A stretch of 53,823 nt of DNA from positions 1 through 53,823 of the forward strand of contig NZ_SMMC01000209.1 of the NCBI RefSeq assembly GCF_009711445.1, written 5' to 3'. This DNA comes from Curvivirga aplysinae (GTDB taxonomy: Bacteria > Pseudomonadota > Alphaproteobacteria > UBA8366 > Aestuariispiraceae). The translations under genes and the position numbers were made by a program. Below the pieces are notes generated by a model, which saw only the letters and a list, made by a program, of their open reading frames with translations, was not told where the DNA came from and did no database searches. Positions 44,955-53,797 of the stretch are shown piece after piece (positions within the stretch are counted from its first letter, which is position 1; each line of letters begins with the position of its first letter).

Positions 44955-46531
44955 AGAATATAAAAAATGAAATCTTGGCATGGGTTGACGATAACGCATC
45001 AGATTTATCGAATTGGCATCAAACTATCTTCAATTATGGGGAAACAGCGTGGCGTGAATATAAGTCCTGCGCTTGGTATGTGAACCGTTTAAGAGAAGAA
45101 GGTTTTGAAGTTGAAGAAGGCAGTGGTGGCATGCCGACTGCATTTTGTGCGATTTGGGGAAATGGAGATGGCCCCACAATCGGCAGCTACGCAGAATATG
45201 ATGCTGTACCCGGGAATTGCCAAGCTGCAGATACTGTGCAACGAGCGAGAGATAATTTAAGTGAACATGCAGGCGGTCATACGGACCCTCATTCAGCGCT
45301 GGGTATTAGTAGTCTTGGTGGTTTGTTAGCGGCCAAAAAAATGATGGAACAGCATAATATTCCGGGTACTTTGAAATATTTTGGTGAACCTGCTGAAAAG
45401 GTGCGTGGTTCCAAACCAATTCATGCGGCCAATGGTTATTATGATGATTTGGATGCAGCAATCAGTTTCCATCCATTTTATATGTTGCCTTTATCCAATA
45501 CGACACGATGGAATACCCATTGTGGCGCGGCCTATGCCATGATTTATACTTTTGAATGTAAAGAGCCGGAAGCCTGGTTATCGCAAAGTGATGAGGCGGC
45601 TTCTCCAATTGCGGCTTCTCATACATCTGCACGGGCACCGGGCGCAAATGATGCGCTGATGCAGATGTATAGTACCTCCAAACTCTTAAAAGAATCTATG
45701 GTGGCTGCAGGTACGGGATGGTCCATGAATGAATGCATCTTAACAGCAGGACAGGCAACAGCAGATAATCTGCCAGCACAAATTGCCCAAATTCAATATA
45801 TTATGCGGGTACCTGATCTTGAAATGGCGGAAACGGTTACACGCGTGTTGGATCAAAATGCGGCGGCAGCGGCTCAAATTTCACATTGTAGTTGGAAAAA
45901 AGATTGGGTTTGTAAATCCCGGCCCGGCCTTCCTAATCATGTGATGGCACAATTAACTTATGATAATCTGGAATTTGTAGGTGCCCCAAAGTTTAATGAA
46001 GGAAAAGCAGCTGTAAAGAAAGCGCAGGAAATCCAACGTAATCTTGGCTTGGATGAAATGGATGCCCCATTCATGACGGAATGTGAAGAATTGATTTCGC
46101 CACAAGACGCTGAGCGTGAATTAAGAAAGCAATTACCTGAATGGCAAAAGAATTTCACTTCAGATGACTATACGGAATATTGCTGGCATGCCCCAACGGT
46201 GCGGTTATATATCGCGCGTCCAACCTTGAAAACGCCTGATAACGGAAAGAAATATCCTGCTTGGGTAATGAATGCACTGGGCGGGATTCCTGAAACGATA
46301 GACCCGATGATTTTATGTGCCAGTAAGACAATTGGAAACACAATCATTGATCTGTTAACCAAACCAGAGGTTTTGGCAAAAGCGAAAGAAGAGTTTGAGG
46401 AACGCACAGGTGGTATTGGCGGTGAAAATTGGATTGCACCGCAATGTGACTATCCGTCGCCTCATAATTTCCGTTGGCCGGAATATATTGAGACAGAACG
46501 TGGTCTTGAATGGTGGATACCTAAAAATTAG
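44951..46531 (+). CDS. M20-family amidohydrolase, AbgB (aminobenzoyl-glutamate utilisation B)-like
   Basis: A 526-aa M20 metallohydrolase related to AbgB, which hydrolyses p-aminobenzoyl-glutamate. Seen are EYDAVPG at residues 82-88 with the bridging Asp and GHTDPHSALG at 109-118, where AbgB has GHGCGHNLLG: both His are kept. The block that normally reads EE (catalytic base plus metal ligand) here reads GEPAEKVRGSK, so the ligand Glu is Lys150. The C terminus ends in aromatic-rich ERGLEWWIPKN. The ATG overlaps the GTPase stop. The substrate is unknown; an aminobenzoyl or acyl-amino compound is a reasonable guess. Confidence 0.83.
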   Translation: MKNIKNEILAWVDDNASDLSNWHQTIFNYGETAWREYKSCAWYVNRLREEGFEVEEGSGGMPTAFCAIWGNGDGPTIGSYAEYDAVPGNCQAADTVQRARDNLSEHAGGHTDPHSALGISSLGGLLAAKKMMEQHNIPGTLKYFGEPAEKVRGSKPIHAANGYYDDLDAAISFHPFYMLPLSNTTRWNTHCGAAYAMIYTFECKEPEAWLSQSDEAASPIAASHTSARAPGANDALMQMYSTSKLLKESMVAAGTGWSMNECILTAGQATADNLPAQIAQIQYIMRVPDLEMAETVTRVLDQNAAAAAQISHCSWKKDWVCKSRPGLPNHVMAQLTYDNLEFVGAPKFNEGKAAVKKAQEIQRNLGLDEMDAPFMTECEELISPQDAERELRKQLPEWQKNFTSDDYTEYCWHAPTVRLYIARPTLKTPDNGKKYPAWVMNALGGIPETIDPMILCASKTIGNTIIDLLTKPEVLAKAKEEFEERTGGIGGENWIAPQCDYPSPHNFRWPEYIETERGLEWWIPKN

Positions 46532-46560
46532 TCGAGTTTGAATAGTAAAACTTTAAACAT

Positions 46561-47163
46561 TTATTTGAATTGTTGAAGCCCGGCGATATAGTTGGTGACT
46601 AATGAGTTGCTCAATTCTATCGCGGGGTCTTTTGTCATGATTTTTAGCTTATCGGCTGTTGCCAAAGAACAGATGCCGTGAAGAGAGCTCCATAACACGC
46701 GCGCCGCCTTTTTAATTTCTTCTTCAGATATAGTTGTTTTTAGAGGGGCGAGGGCCGCCTCAACAATATTTAAAAGTAGGTCAATTTTCTTGTTATACCA
46801 ATCAGGTAAGGTCTCACCTTTGGGTAGGCTATGTTCAAAAAGTGCATTCCACAAATTTAGATTTTGAAACGTGAAGTCTATATAGCTATGCGATAATTTT
46901 TTGATATCGCTTTCCACATTTCCACTAAACACAATTGTGGTCAGATTATTGTGAAGTGCATCAAGCGTGGTGGCATTTAAGTGAATGATTAAGTCATCTA
47001 CATTGTTAAAAAGATTGTATATGGTTCCCACGGCATAGCCCATTTTTGTTGCCACTTTTCGAACAGTAAGAGCTTTTGTTCCTTCTTCGATAATCAGACT
47101 GCGTGCTGCTTGAATCGCCATCTGCAATAATTCTTCGCGGCTATGGTCATATCTTCGCGCCAT
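46561..47163 (-). CDS. TetR-family transcriptional regulator
   Basis: A 200-aa repressor. The helix-turn-helix is at residues 33-52 (LTVRKVATKMGYAVGTIYNLF), typical of TetR proteins. The ligand domain contains a WHG-like ALWSSLHGICSL segment, as in TetR_C_33/WHG regulators. It is divergent from the lipid-remodelling operon at 47308-52672, with three likely operators between. Ligand unknown; an acyl chain is plausible from context. Confidence 0.9.
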   Translation of the reverse strand: MARRYDHSREELLQMAIQAARSLIIEEGTKALTVRKVATKMGYAVGTIYNLFNNVDDLIIHLNATTLDALHNNLTTIVFSGNVESDIKKLSHSYIDFTFQNLNLWNALFEHSLPKGETLPDWYNKKIDLLLNIVEAALAPLKTTISEEEIKKAARVLWSSLHGICSLATADKLKIMTKDPAIELSNSLVTNYIAGLQQFK

Positions 47164-47232
47164 GATTTAATCCTAAACTTATCATTGTATTCCTAGAAAA
47201 ATAGCGGGGATGGCCCTTAAAATCAAATTAAT

Positions 47233-47245
47233 TGAACAATGATCA
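47233..47245. promoter_or_regulatory. TetR operator copy 1
   Basis: TGAAC-AAT-GATCA, one mismatch from the dyad TGAAC-N3-GTTCA. It is preceded by AATT, as copy 2 is. Confidence 0.6.
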
Positions 47246-47253
47246 TTGACAAT

Positions 47254-47266
47254 TGAACATCGTTCA
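47254..47266. promoter_or_regulatory. TetR operator copy 2
   Basis: TGAAC-ATC-GTTCA, a perfect dyad. Its centre is 21 bp from copy 1, two helical turns, so both can be occupied on one face of the DNA. Confidence 0.65.
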
Positions 47267-47278
47267 TATAACTCTAAA

Positions 47279-47291
47279 TGAGCGGTGTTCA
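47279..47291. promoter_or_regulatory. TetR operator copy 3
   Basis: TGAGC-GGT-GTTCA, one mismatch from the dyad. It lies 17 bp before the ATG of the small membrane protein gene, where binding would block transcription start or elongation. Confidence 0.5.
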
Positions 47292-47307
47292 ATTAAGGAG
47301 ATTGGTT

Positions 47308-47520
47308 ATGACTTATGAAACTCAAAACTTGAATATGAAACAGTTGATCAAAATTGTTGTGGTTGCTTTGACTGCACTATCTGTATCAGGCTTCCTGATT
47401 GGGCATATGATTGGCACAATCTGGGCGATCAATATTAGTGGAATGGAGCAAGCGCTATTTAGTTTTGTTGAATTGTTTGAAGCAGAAACGATACAACAAC
47501 TTGCTTTGGCTAGTGATTAA
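47308..47520 (+). CDS. Small membrane protein of unknown function
   Basis: A 70-aa protein with one strong hydrophobic stretch (about residues 15-42, LIKIVVVALTALSVSGFLIGHMI) and an acidic C terminus. The ATG at 47308 has a strong AAGGAG. It is the first gene after the triple TetR operator and precedes the hydrolase gene by 10 bp. I do not recognise a family. It may modulate or anchor the lipid enzymes of the operon. Confidence 0.75.
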   Translation: MTYETQNLNMKQLIKIVVVALTALSVSGFLIGHMIGTIWAINISGMEQALFSFVELFEAETIQQLALASD

Positions 47521-47530
47521 GGGGAAGGAT

Positions 47531-48439
47531 ATGCGCCTTAATAAGCAAAGAAGATTTCTTGGTGGATTGGCAGTGATTATTATTTGTATGACATCTGTCA
47601 TTGCGGGCGCAAAGGAAAGTTTATTTGTTCCGACGCTTGGAGGAAAGCAAATTTGGTCTGATGTCCAGATTCAAAATGACTGGCGCCTTCAAGAAAACGT
47701 TTTAACAGGTCATCACCGTCTTTTGGATGAAAATGATAGGCGTGTCACTTGGGGAAGTTTGCAAGAATGCCAACAGGTTCTGGCTAAATCTTTTGATAAA
47801 GACGAAGTGTCACATTTGGTGATTTTTGTACATGGTATTTTACGTTCTGCAGGATCATTTGCATTTCTGGAAAAACAATTGCGTCAAGCAGGCTATAAAA
47901 CAACTGCCATTAGCTATGCTAGTACGCGTCTGACCATTGAAGAACATGCAGAAAATTTAAACATTCTTCTGGATCAACTTGGAAATGTAGAAAAAGTCTC
48001 CTTTGTGTCCCATTCCATGGGTGGTTTGGTTCTGAGGCAAGCTTTAGGAACACGGGACTTAGATGAGGACGTGTTTGAAATAGGGAACGTGGTTATGATC
48101 GCCCCGCCTAATCAAGGCTCACAAATTGCTGATGAGCTGAAGGGGAATTTATTTTACCAATTAGTATATGGTGTTTCAGGGCAGCAATTGACATCAGATA
48201 CTGCATCCAATTTTCCGTTGTTAACCATGCCTGTCGGTATCATTGCAGGAGTCTCTTCAAGCGATGAGGGTTATAATCTTTTTGTAAAAGGTAATGATGA
48301 CATGGTAGTTTCATTGGAAGAAGCACATCTAGAAGGGGTAGATGACTTTCTTCTGATCAACGGACTGCATTCCACATTATTATATCAAGAAGCGACGGCT
48401 TCAGCTGTAAAGCAATTCTTGAAAAATACGAAATTTTAG
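47531..48439 (+). CDS. Alpha/beta hydrolase, lipase/PGAP1-like, exported
   Basis: A 302-aa hydrolase with an N-terminal signal peptide or anchor (residues 8-27). Seen are VIFVHGILRSAGSF (oxyanion region), the nucleophile in VSHSMGGLV, and APPNQGSQIAD, typical of triacylglycerol-lipase and PGAP1-like enzymes; a His near NGLHSTLL probably completes the triad. The ATG at 47531 has GGGGAAGGA upstream; a longer in-frame reading overlaps the small membrane protein gene. It may release acyl chains from envelope lipids, feeding the acyltransferase fusion downstream. Confidence 0.83.
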   Translation: MRLNKQRRFLGGLAVIIICMTSVIAGAKESLFVPTLGGKQIWSDVQIQNDWRLQENVLTGHHRLLDENDRRVTWGSLQECQQVLAKSFDKDEVSHLVIFVHGILRSAGSFAFLEKQLRQAGYKTTAISYASTRLTIEEHAENLNILLDQLGNVEKVSFVSHSMGGLVLRQALGTRDLDEDVFEIGNVVMIAPPNQGSQIADELKGNLFYQLVYGVSGQQLTSDTASNFPLLTMPVGIIAGVSSSDEGYNLFVKGNDDMVVSLEEAHLEGVDDFLLINGLHSTLLYQEATASAVKQFLKNTKF

Positions 48440-48478
48440 AAACAGGCCGAGGGTATATCTGGTCTTTGGAGATAAAAA

Positions 48479-51400
48479 ATGGGTGATGGCAATTTCAATA
48501 TTCTGGGTAGTAAGAGGTTTTTACCTCTGTTTTTGACCCAGTTTTTAGGGGCAATGAATGATAATGTTTTCAAGAATGCTCTGGTGATTTTGATTGTTTA
48601 TAAACTGGCAGACCAAGCCGGACTAGATGGTCAGTTGATGATCACTGTGGCTGCTGGGATTTTTATTCTGCCGTTTTTCTTATTTTCCGCTTTGGCCGGG
48701 CAAATTGCAGATAAGTTTGAAAAATCACGGCTCATTTCATTTATCAAATTTGCCGAGATACTGATCATGATATCCGGTGCATATGGAATCTTTTCAGGAC
48801 AGCCATATTTTCTACTATTTGTACTATTTTTAATGGGATTACAGTCAACTTTCTTTGGACCTGTGAAATATTCTATTTTGCCGGATCATTTGAAAGAAGA
48901 CGAGTTGCTTGGCGGTAATGCCTTAATTGAGGCGGGTACTTTTCTTGCGATTTTGATAGGTACGATCTTCGGTGGGTTATACATTTTAGGCGAAAACGGC
49001 GCCTCGGTCATTTCTGTTGCGATTGTTGGCTTCGCTATTCTTGGATGGTTGACCAGTTTACCTATTCCAAAAACCAATATTGCGGATCCTGATTTAAAAA
49101 TTAACCTCAATTTCCTAGGACAATCCTTCAAAACGATCGCGCTTGCACATGAAAGAAAAGATGTTTTTTTATCTATTATGGGGATTTCCTGGTTTTGGCT
49201 TGTTGGTGCAACATTCTTGGCGCAATTTCCTAACCTTGCCAAAGGATATTTAGGCGCAAATGAAGAAGTTGTGACTCTATTCTTGGCAGTTTTTTCGATT
49301 GGAATCGCTATTGGGTCCATGATTTGTCACAAGCTATTAAAAGGCGAAATTTCAGCACAATATGTCCCGCTTGGTGCTGTTGGAATGTCAATCTTCATTG
49401 TGGATCTTTATTTCGCAGTTAGTGGATACCAACCGAGTATTGGACCAGATTTTATTGGTGCCTATGAGTTTATTGGCACTCTCGCCGCCATTCGTATCAT
49501 TGCAGATTTGGTTGCGATTGCAACTTGTGCAGGACTGTTTATCGTGCCGCTCTATGCGATTATGCAAAATAGAAGTTCTGAACAACAAAGATCCCGTATT
49601 GTTGCAGCCAATAACATTTTGAACGCAGCATTTATGGTGGTGGGTGCCTTGGCAGCGACTGTGATGTTGGCTGTTGATCTATCTGTCATCGATGTATTCT
49701 TAATTGTGGGATTACTAAATGCCGTTGTGGCCGTTTATGTATGTGGCTTATTGCCCGATGCTATTGTGAAGATGACTCTGAAAGCGGTTTTAAAGTTATG
49801 CTTTAAAGTAGAAGTTAAAGGGTTAGATCACTATAAATCCCTTGATGAAAAGGCGGTAATTGTTGTTAATCATGTCTCTTTCCTAGATGCCGTACTATTA
49901 GCGGTTTTCTTACCGCGTAAGCCTACTTTTGCTGTCGATAGTCATGTGGCTAAAAGCTGGTGGATTCAGCCTTTCTTGAAGATTGTGGATGCCTATCCAA
50001 TGGATCCGACAAACCCGATGGCAATTAAATCCTTGATTAAGGCGGTAGATGAGGGGCGGCATTGTGTGATTTTCCCTGAAGGGCGTATTACCACTACTGG
50101 CGCATTGATGAAGATTTATGAAGGGCCCGGATTGATTGCGGATAAGGCAAACACACCCATGGTGCCAATCCGGATTGATGGTGCACAATATACAATTTTC
50201 TCACGTCTTAAAGGCACTGTGCGTCGTCGTCTCTTCCCGAAAATCACAATTACGATTCAGGAGCCTCGTAATTTTGAGATTCCGGCCGATATTTTTGGGC
50301 GCGAACGCCGTCAAATGGCTAGTCAGAAATTATATGATGTAATGACCAATCTGATTTTCGAGACACAGAATGACCAACAGACGCTTTTTGAAGCTTTGTT
50401 AGACACAAAGGCCATTCATGGTGCCTCTAGTTTGGCGGCTGAGGATATTGAACGTAAACCCTTATCCTATAAGAAACTTGTTTTAGGAAGTTTAGTTTTA
50501 GGACGGAAACTTAAGTCTTTCCTCTCAAAAGGTGAAATTACAGGTGTGCTGTTACCAAATAGTGTTGGCGCCTCTGTGGTTTTCTTTGCCTTGCAAGCCT
50601 TTGGTAATGTGCCGGCTATGTTGAATTTCTCTACAGGTTCTGCAAATTTAGTGTCTGCTTGCCAAACAGGTAAGATTAAGAAGGTTTTGACTTCTAGAAG
50701 GTTTATTGAACTGGGTAAGCTGGAAGATTTAGTCGATGCAATTTCTGAACATACAGAATTGGTATATTTGGAAGATATAAAACAGAAGATTAACTTCCTA
50801 GACAAAATTGTTGGTTTACTATCCCTTCCATTTGCAGGTGAAATTCATAAGGCTAAAGAGATTTCTTCGGAAGATCCGGCTGTTGTCTTATTCACATCTG
50901 GTTCGGAAGGCGTGCCGAAAGGAGTGGTTCTGAGCCATCAAAACTTACTGTCTAATAGATTTCAGTTAGCTGCATGTGTGGATTTTAATCCAAAGGACAT
51001 TGTATTTAATGCCTTGCCAATTTTCCATTCATTTGGATTAACGGGCGGGATGTTGTTACCTATTCTGTCTGGTATCAAAACGTTCTTATATCCTTCTCCA
51101 TTACATTATCGGATTGTACCTGCGCTTGTATATGATAGTAATGCGACGATTATGTTTGGTACGGATACTTTCTTGACCGGATATGCTAAAGTTGCACATC
51201 CATATGATTTCTATGCCGTGAGATATGTTTTTGCAGGGGCAGAAAAAGTCAAAGATGAAACGCGTAGAATTTGGTCTGAGAAATTCGGCTTACGTATCCT
51301 TGAAGGCTATGGTGCAACAGAAACCTCACCTGTTCTTTCTACGAATACCGCCATGCATTTCAAGGCCGGAACTGTTGGTCGTTTAATGCCGGGATTGAAG

Positions 51401-51901
51401 GCAGAGCTGGAACCAGTACCGGGTATTGAGGAAGGTGGAAAGCTGATCGTTTCAGGCCCAAATGTGATGAAAGGATATATGTTTGCTGATAAACCGGGTG
51501 AAATCCTGCCACCTTTGAATGGGCGATATGATACAGGTGACATTGTAGATATTGATGCTGAAGGTTTTGTAACCATTAAAGGACGCGCTAAGCGATTTGC
51601 CAAGATTGCAGGCGAAATGGTCTCATTGGGTGCCGTGGAAACCTTTATTGCCAAAAACTGGCCTGATCAAATGCATGCTATAGTTACAATACCTGATCCC
51701 AAGAAAGGGGAAGCTTTAGTCTTGGTGACAGAAAATGCCGAACTTGAAAGAAAAGCTTTATCAGAAGCAGCCAAATTAGAAGGTATGGTAGAATTAATGA
51801 TCCCGAAACAAATTCTGACAGTTGATCAGTTGCCAGTATTAGGTACGGGCAAGACGGATTATGTGAGCATTCAAAAGCTGGTTGACCAAGAATTAAGTTA
51901 A
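48479..51901 (+). CDS. LplT-Aas-type fusion: MFS lysophospholipid flippase / acyltransferase / acyl-ACP synthetase
   Basis: A 1140-aa three-part protein. Residues 1-420 form a 12-helix MFS transporter like LplT (FLTQFLGAMNDNVFKNAL). From about 435 to 625 is an LPLAT acyltransferase with NHVSFLD (about 463) and FPEGRITTTG. From about 650 to the end is an AMP-dependent acyl-ACP synthetase with LFTSGSEGVPKG (about 804), GYGATETSPVLS and a C-terminal GTGKTDY. In enterobacteria LplT and Aas are separate and together import lysophospholipids and re-acylate them. Such fusions are known in alphaproteobacteria. GGAGAT precedes the ATG. Confidence 0.92.
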   Translation: MGDGNFNILGSKRFLPLFLTQFLGAMNDNVFKNALVILIVYKLADQAGLDGQLMITVAAGIFILPFFLFSALAGQIADKFEKSRLISFIKFAEILIMISGAYGIFSGQPYFLLFVLFLMGLQSTFFGPVKYSILPDHLKEDELLGGNALIEAGTFLAILIGTIFGGLYILGENGASVISVAIVGFAILGWLTSLPIPKTNIADPDLKINLNFLGQSFKTIALAHERKDVFLSIMGISWFWLVGATFLAQFPNLAKGYLGANEEVVTLFLAVFSIGIAIGSMICHKLLKGEISAQYVPLGAVGMSIFIVDLYFAVSGYQPSIGPDFIGAYEFIGTLAAIRIIADLVAIATCAGLFIVPLYAIMQNRSSEQQRSRIVAANNILNAAFMVVGALAATVMLAVDLSVIDVFLIVGLLNAVVAVYVCGLLPDAIVKMTLKAVLKLCFKVEVKGLDHYKSLDEKAVIVVNHVSFLDAVLLAVFLPRKPTFAVDSHVAKSWWIQPFLKIVDAYPMDPTNPMAIKSLIKAVDEGRHCVIFPEGRITTTGALMKIYEGPGLIADKANTPMVPIRIDGAQYTIFSRLKGTVRRRLFPKITITIQEPRNFEIPADIFGRERRQMASQKLYDVMTNLIFETQNDQQTLFEALLDTKAIHGASSLAAEDIERKPLSYKKLVLGSLVLGRKLKSFLSKGEITGVLLPNSVGASVVFFALQAFGNVPAMLNFSTGSANLVSACQTGKIKKVLTSRRFIELGKLEDLVDAISEHTELVYLEDIKQKINFLDKIVGLLSLPFAGEIHKAKEISSEDPAVVLFTSGSEGVPKGVVLSHQNLLSNRFQLAACVDFNPKDIVFNALPIFHSFGLTGGMLLPILSGIKTFLYPSPLHYRIVPALVYDSNATIMFGTDTFLTGYAKVAHPYDFYAVRYVFAGAEKVKDETRRIWSEKFGLRILEGYGATETSPVLSTNTAMHFKAGTVGRLMPGLKAELEPVPGIEEGGKLIVSGPNVMKGYMFADKPGEILPPLNGRYDTGDIVDIDAEGFVTIKGRAKRFAKIAGEMVSLGAVETFIAKNWPDQMHAIVTIPDPKKGEALVLVTENAELERKALSEAAKLEGMVELMIPKQILTVDQLPVLGTGKTDYVSIQKLVDQELS

Positions 51902-51910
51902 GTGAACGTG

Positions 51911-52672
51911 ATGTTTAAAAAGGAAGTTATACTTATATTCTGGATACCATTGCTTTTCTTTATTTCACTCAAAGCGATGACCTATCCCATTGCACAAGAT
52001 ATCTCGTATCATAACTTTGCGGATCAAAGGAATATGTTGGGCATTGATCATTTTTTGAATGTCTTAAGTAATATCTTCTTCTTGATAATCGGGGTGTTGG
52101 GGAGTTTTAAATCCCTGCAAATGGAGGGTGAATATATAAAATATAGGCTTGTAGCCCTGATATTTTTTATTGGTGTTGGATTGGTTGCGTTAGGGTCGGG
52201 ATATTATCATCTTGACCCTAACAATATGACTTTAGTCTGGGACCGTCTGCCTATGACTATCGCATTTATGGCGTTTTTCTCAATGGTGGTTATTGATCGG
52301 ATTGATGCCCGAATAGGTCAGAAAGTTGTTCTGCCAATTTCTCTCCTACTTGGAGCGCTAAGTATTTTGTATTGGGTCATCACCGAAAATATGGGCGTTG
52401 GAGACTTGCGCGCCTATGCCTTTATACAATTCTTTCCGGTTATTCTCATTGGATTGATTTGCTGGATGTATCGTCAGGCAAAGATCATGAAAGTTAGTAT
52501 GCTTAGCTATGTTTTCTTATGGTATGCAATTGCAAAAATTCTGGAACATTTCGATTTGCAATTTTATCAACTGACTTTCGGGCTCGTTAGTGGGCATAGT
52601 CTGAAACATGTTGCAGCAGCCATCGCAACTTGGATTGTCTATCGGTCGATACGACACGTATTTCCACAATAA
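51911..52672 (+). CDS. Ceramidase-like (CREST family) integral membrane hydrolase
   Basis: About 253 aa with seven predicted membrane helices. Seen are HFLNVLSNIFFLIIGVLG, GSGYYHLDPNNMTLVWDRLPMT (Ser, His and Asp of the metal-hydrolase core) and SGHSLKHVAAA with the paired His near the C terminus, all typical of alkaline ceramidase and CREST proteins. It lies 9 bp after the fusion gene, so it is co-transcribed. A GTG at 51902 is an alternative start adding three residues. The natural substrate in bacteria is uncertain; ceramide or another amide lipid is likely. Confidence 0.83.
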   Translation: MFKKEVILIFWIPLLFFISLKAMTYPIAQDISYHNFADQRNMLGIDHFLNVLSNIFFLIIGVLGSFKSLQMEGEYIKYRLVALIFFIGVGLVALGSGYYHLDPNNMTLVWDRLPMTIAFMAFFSMVVIDRIDARIGQKVVLPISLLLGALSILYWVITENMGVGDLRAYAFIQFFPVILIGLICWMYRQAKIMKVSMLSYVFLWYAIAKILEHFDLQFYQLTFGLVSGHSLKHVAAAIATWIVYRSIRHVFPQ

Positions 52673-52822
52673 AATAGAGGTATCAGTAAAGCTATGTCTA
52701 AATGATACAAGTCGTTTGTTGATTTGAAATTCGGGATTTCAACGTGTTATTTGCATAGACATTATACTAGTGTCAGCCAAAATTTGTGATACTAATAATT
52801 ACTATTAATAAGTTGCACCAAA

Positions 52823-53797
52823 TTAGTTTCTTACTTCATAGGGTTCAATGGCAAAGCGAAGTGCGTCATAAAAGGCAGGGGCATTGGCAATTGCATGTTC
52901 CAAACCGCCATAAATTTTAAACTCAACATCAATTCTCCCCTCTGTGGAAAAAAGCATATCTTGTAATTCATTTACATTACTGACCATGCGATTTTCTTTG
53001 AGCCATTTTCTCCGGAAATCTGCATTTTTGCTATATTTCTCAGACCAACCTGTAAGTTCTTCTTCTTCACCTCCGACTGTTAGTCTTAAAGGTACTTTAG
53101 AGTTTGTAGATGCAAGGGTGTTATGAAAGTCAATAATGTCATTGATGATCTGACGTTTGTTGAACCATAGAGATGGGCTTGCAGCTGCGAAACGTTCAAA
53201 ATGTTCTGTCTTACTATGAAGCGCATGTAAGGTAAGTAGACCGCCTAAAGAATGGCCATATAGAGTTTCTGCTGATGTATCGACATTATATCGACTTTCA
53301 ACGAAGGGTTTGATGTCTTGGATTAGGATATCAAGGAAGTCGTCACCGCCACCTATATTCGACCACTTTTTACCATTTGGACGTTTGGGTAAATCATAGT
53401 GATCTGCGTAAGGTGTAAGATCTTTTAGACGTCTCTCGAATGCTTTTTTAAGATCACCATATCCGATCGATACCACGATTGGTGGCTTTAGATCGGACCG
53501 TCTAGCCATTCTAGAGACCAGAGAGGTTAAAGTCGTCATCATCCCGAGCGATAAATCTGCATCAAATGCATAAACGACAGGATAAGTCCTAGACGTATCG
53601 TAACTTTCCGGCCTTATGATATAAAGCTTTAATGGTATGTCCAGTTGATCAGGATGAATTTCATATTCATTCACATGTTTAAGATATATTTTTGTGCTGT
53701 TGGCATTGTTATCAGCATATGCATGATTTGGTCCGAATGTTATGATTATGCATAGAGTTATTAATCCCCAAATGTGCAATTTTAATGGGTTTTTCAT
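52823..53797 (-). CDS. Exported esterase (PF00756, BesA/IroE/Fes-like)
   Basis: A 324-aa secreted alpha/beta hydrolase with a signal peptide (residues 1-28, ending HAYADNN). Seen are the oxyanion region YPVVYAFDADLSL, the nucleophile Ser183 in LYGHSLGGL, and the catalytic His in YGGLEHAIANAPAFY. The family includes siderophore (ferri-enterobactin/bacillibactin) esterases and other periplasmic esterases. No siderophore genes are in the window, so the substrate is open. It converges with the ceramidase gene; the 150 bp between them hold no clear terminator. Confidence 0.85.
   Translation of the reverse strand: MKNPLKLHIWGLITLCIIITFGPNHAYADNNANSTKIYLKHVNEYEIHPDQLDIPLKLYIIRPESYDTSRTYPVVYAFDADLSLGMMTTLTSLVSRMARRSDLKPPIVVSIGYGDLKKAFERRLKDLTPYADHYDLPKRPNGKKWSNIGGGDDFLDILIQDIKPFVESRYNVDTSAETLYGHSLGGLLTLHALHSKTEHFERFAAASPSLWFNKRQIINDIIDFHNTLASTNSKVPLRLTVGGEEEELTGWSEKYSKNADFRRKWLKENRMVSNVNELQDMLFSTEGRIDVEFKIYGGLEHAIANAPAFYDALRFAIEPYEVRN

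Noticed and set aside
52673-52822. GTATCA...TGATAC inverted repeat after the ceramidase gene
   Set aside because: A 6-bp stem with a long loop and no U-run is too weak to call a terminator.
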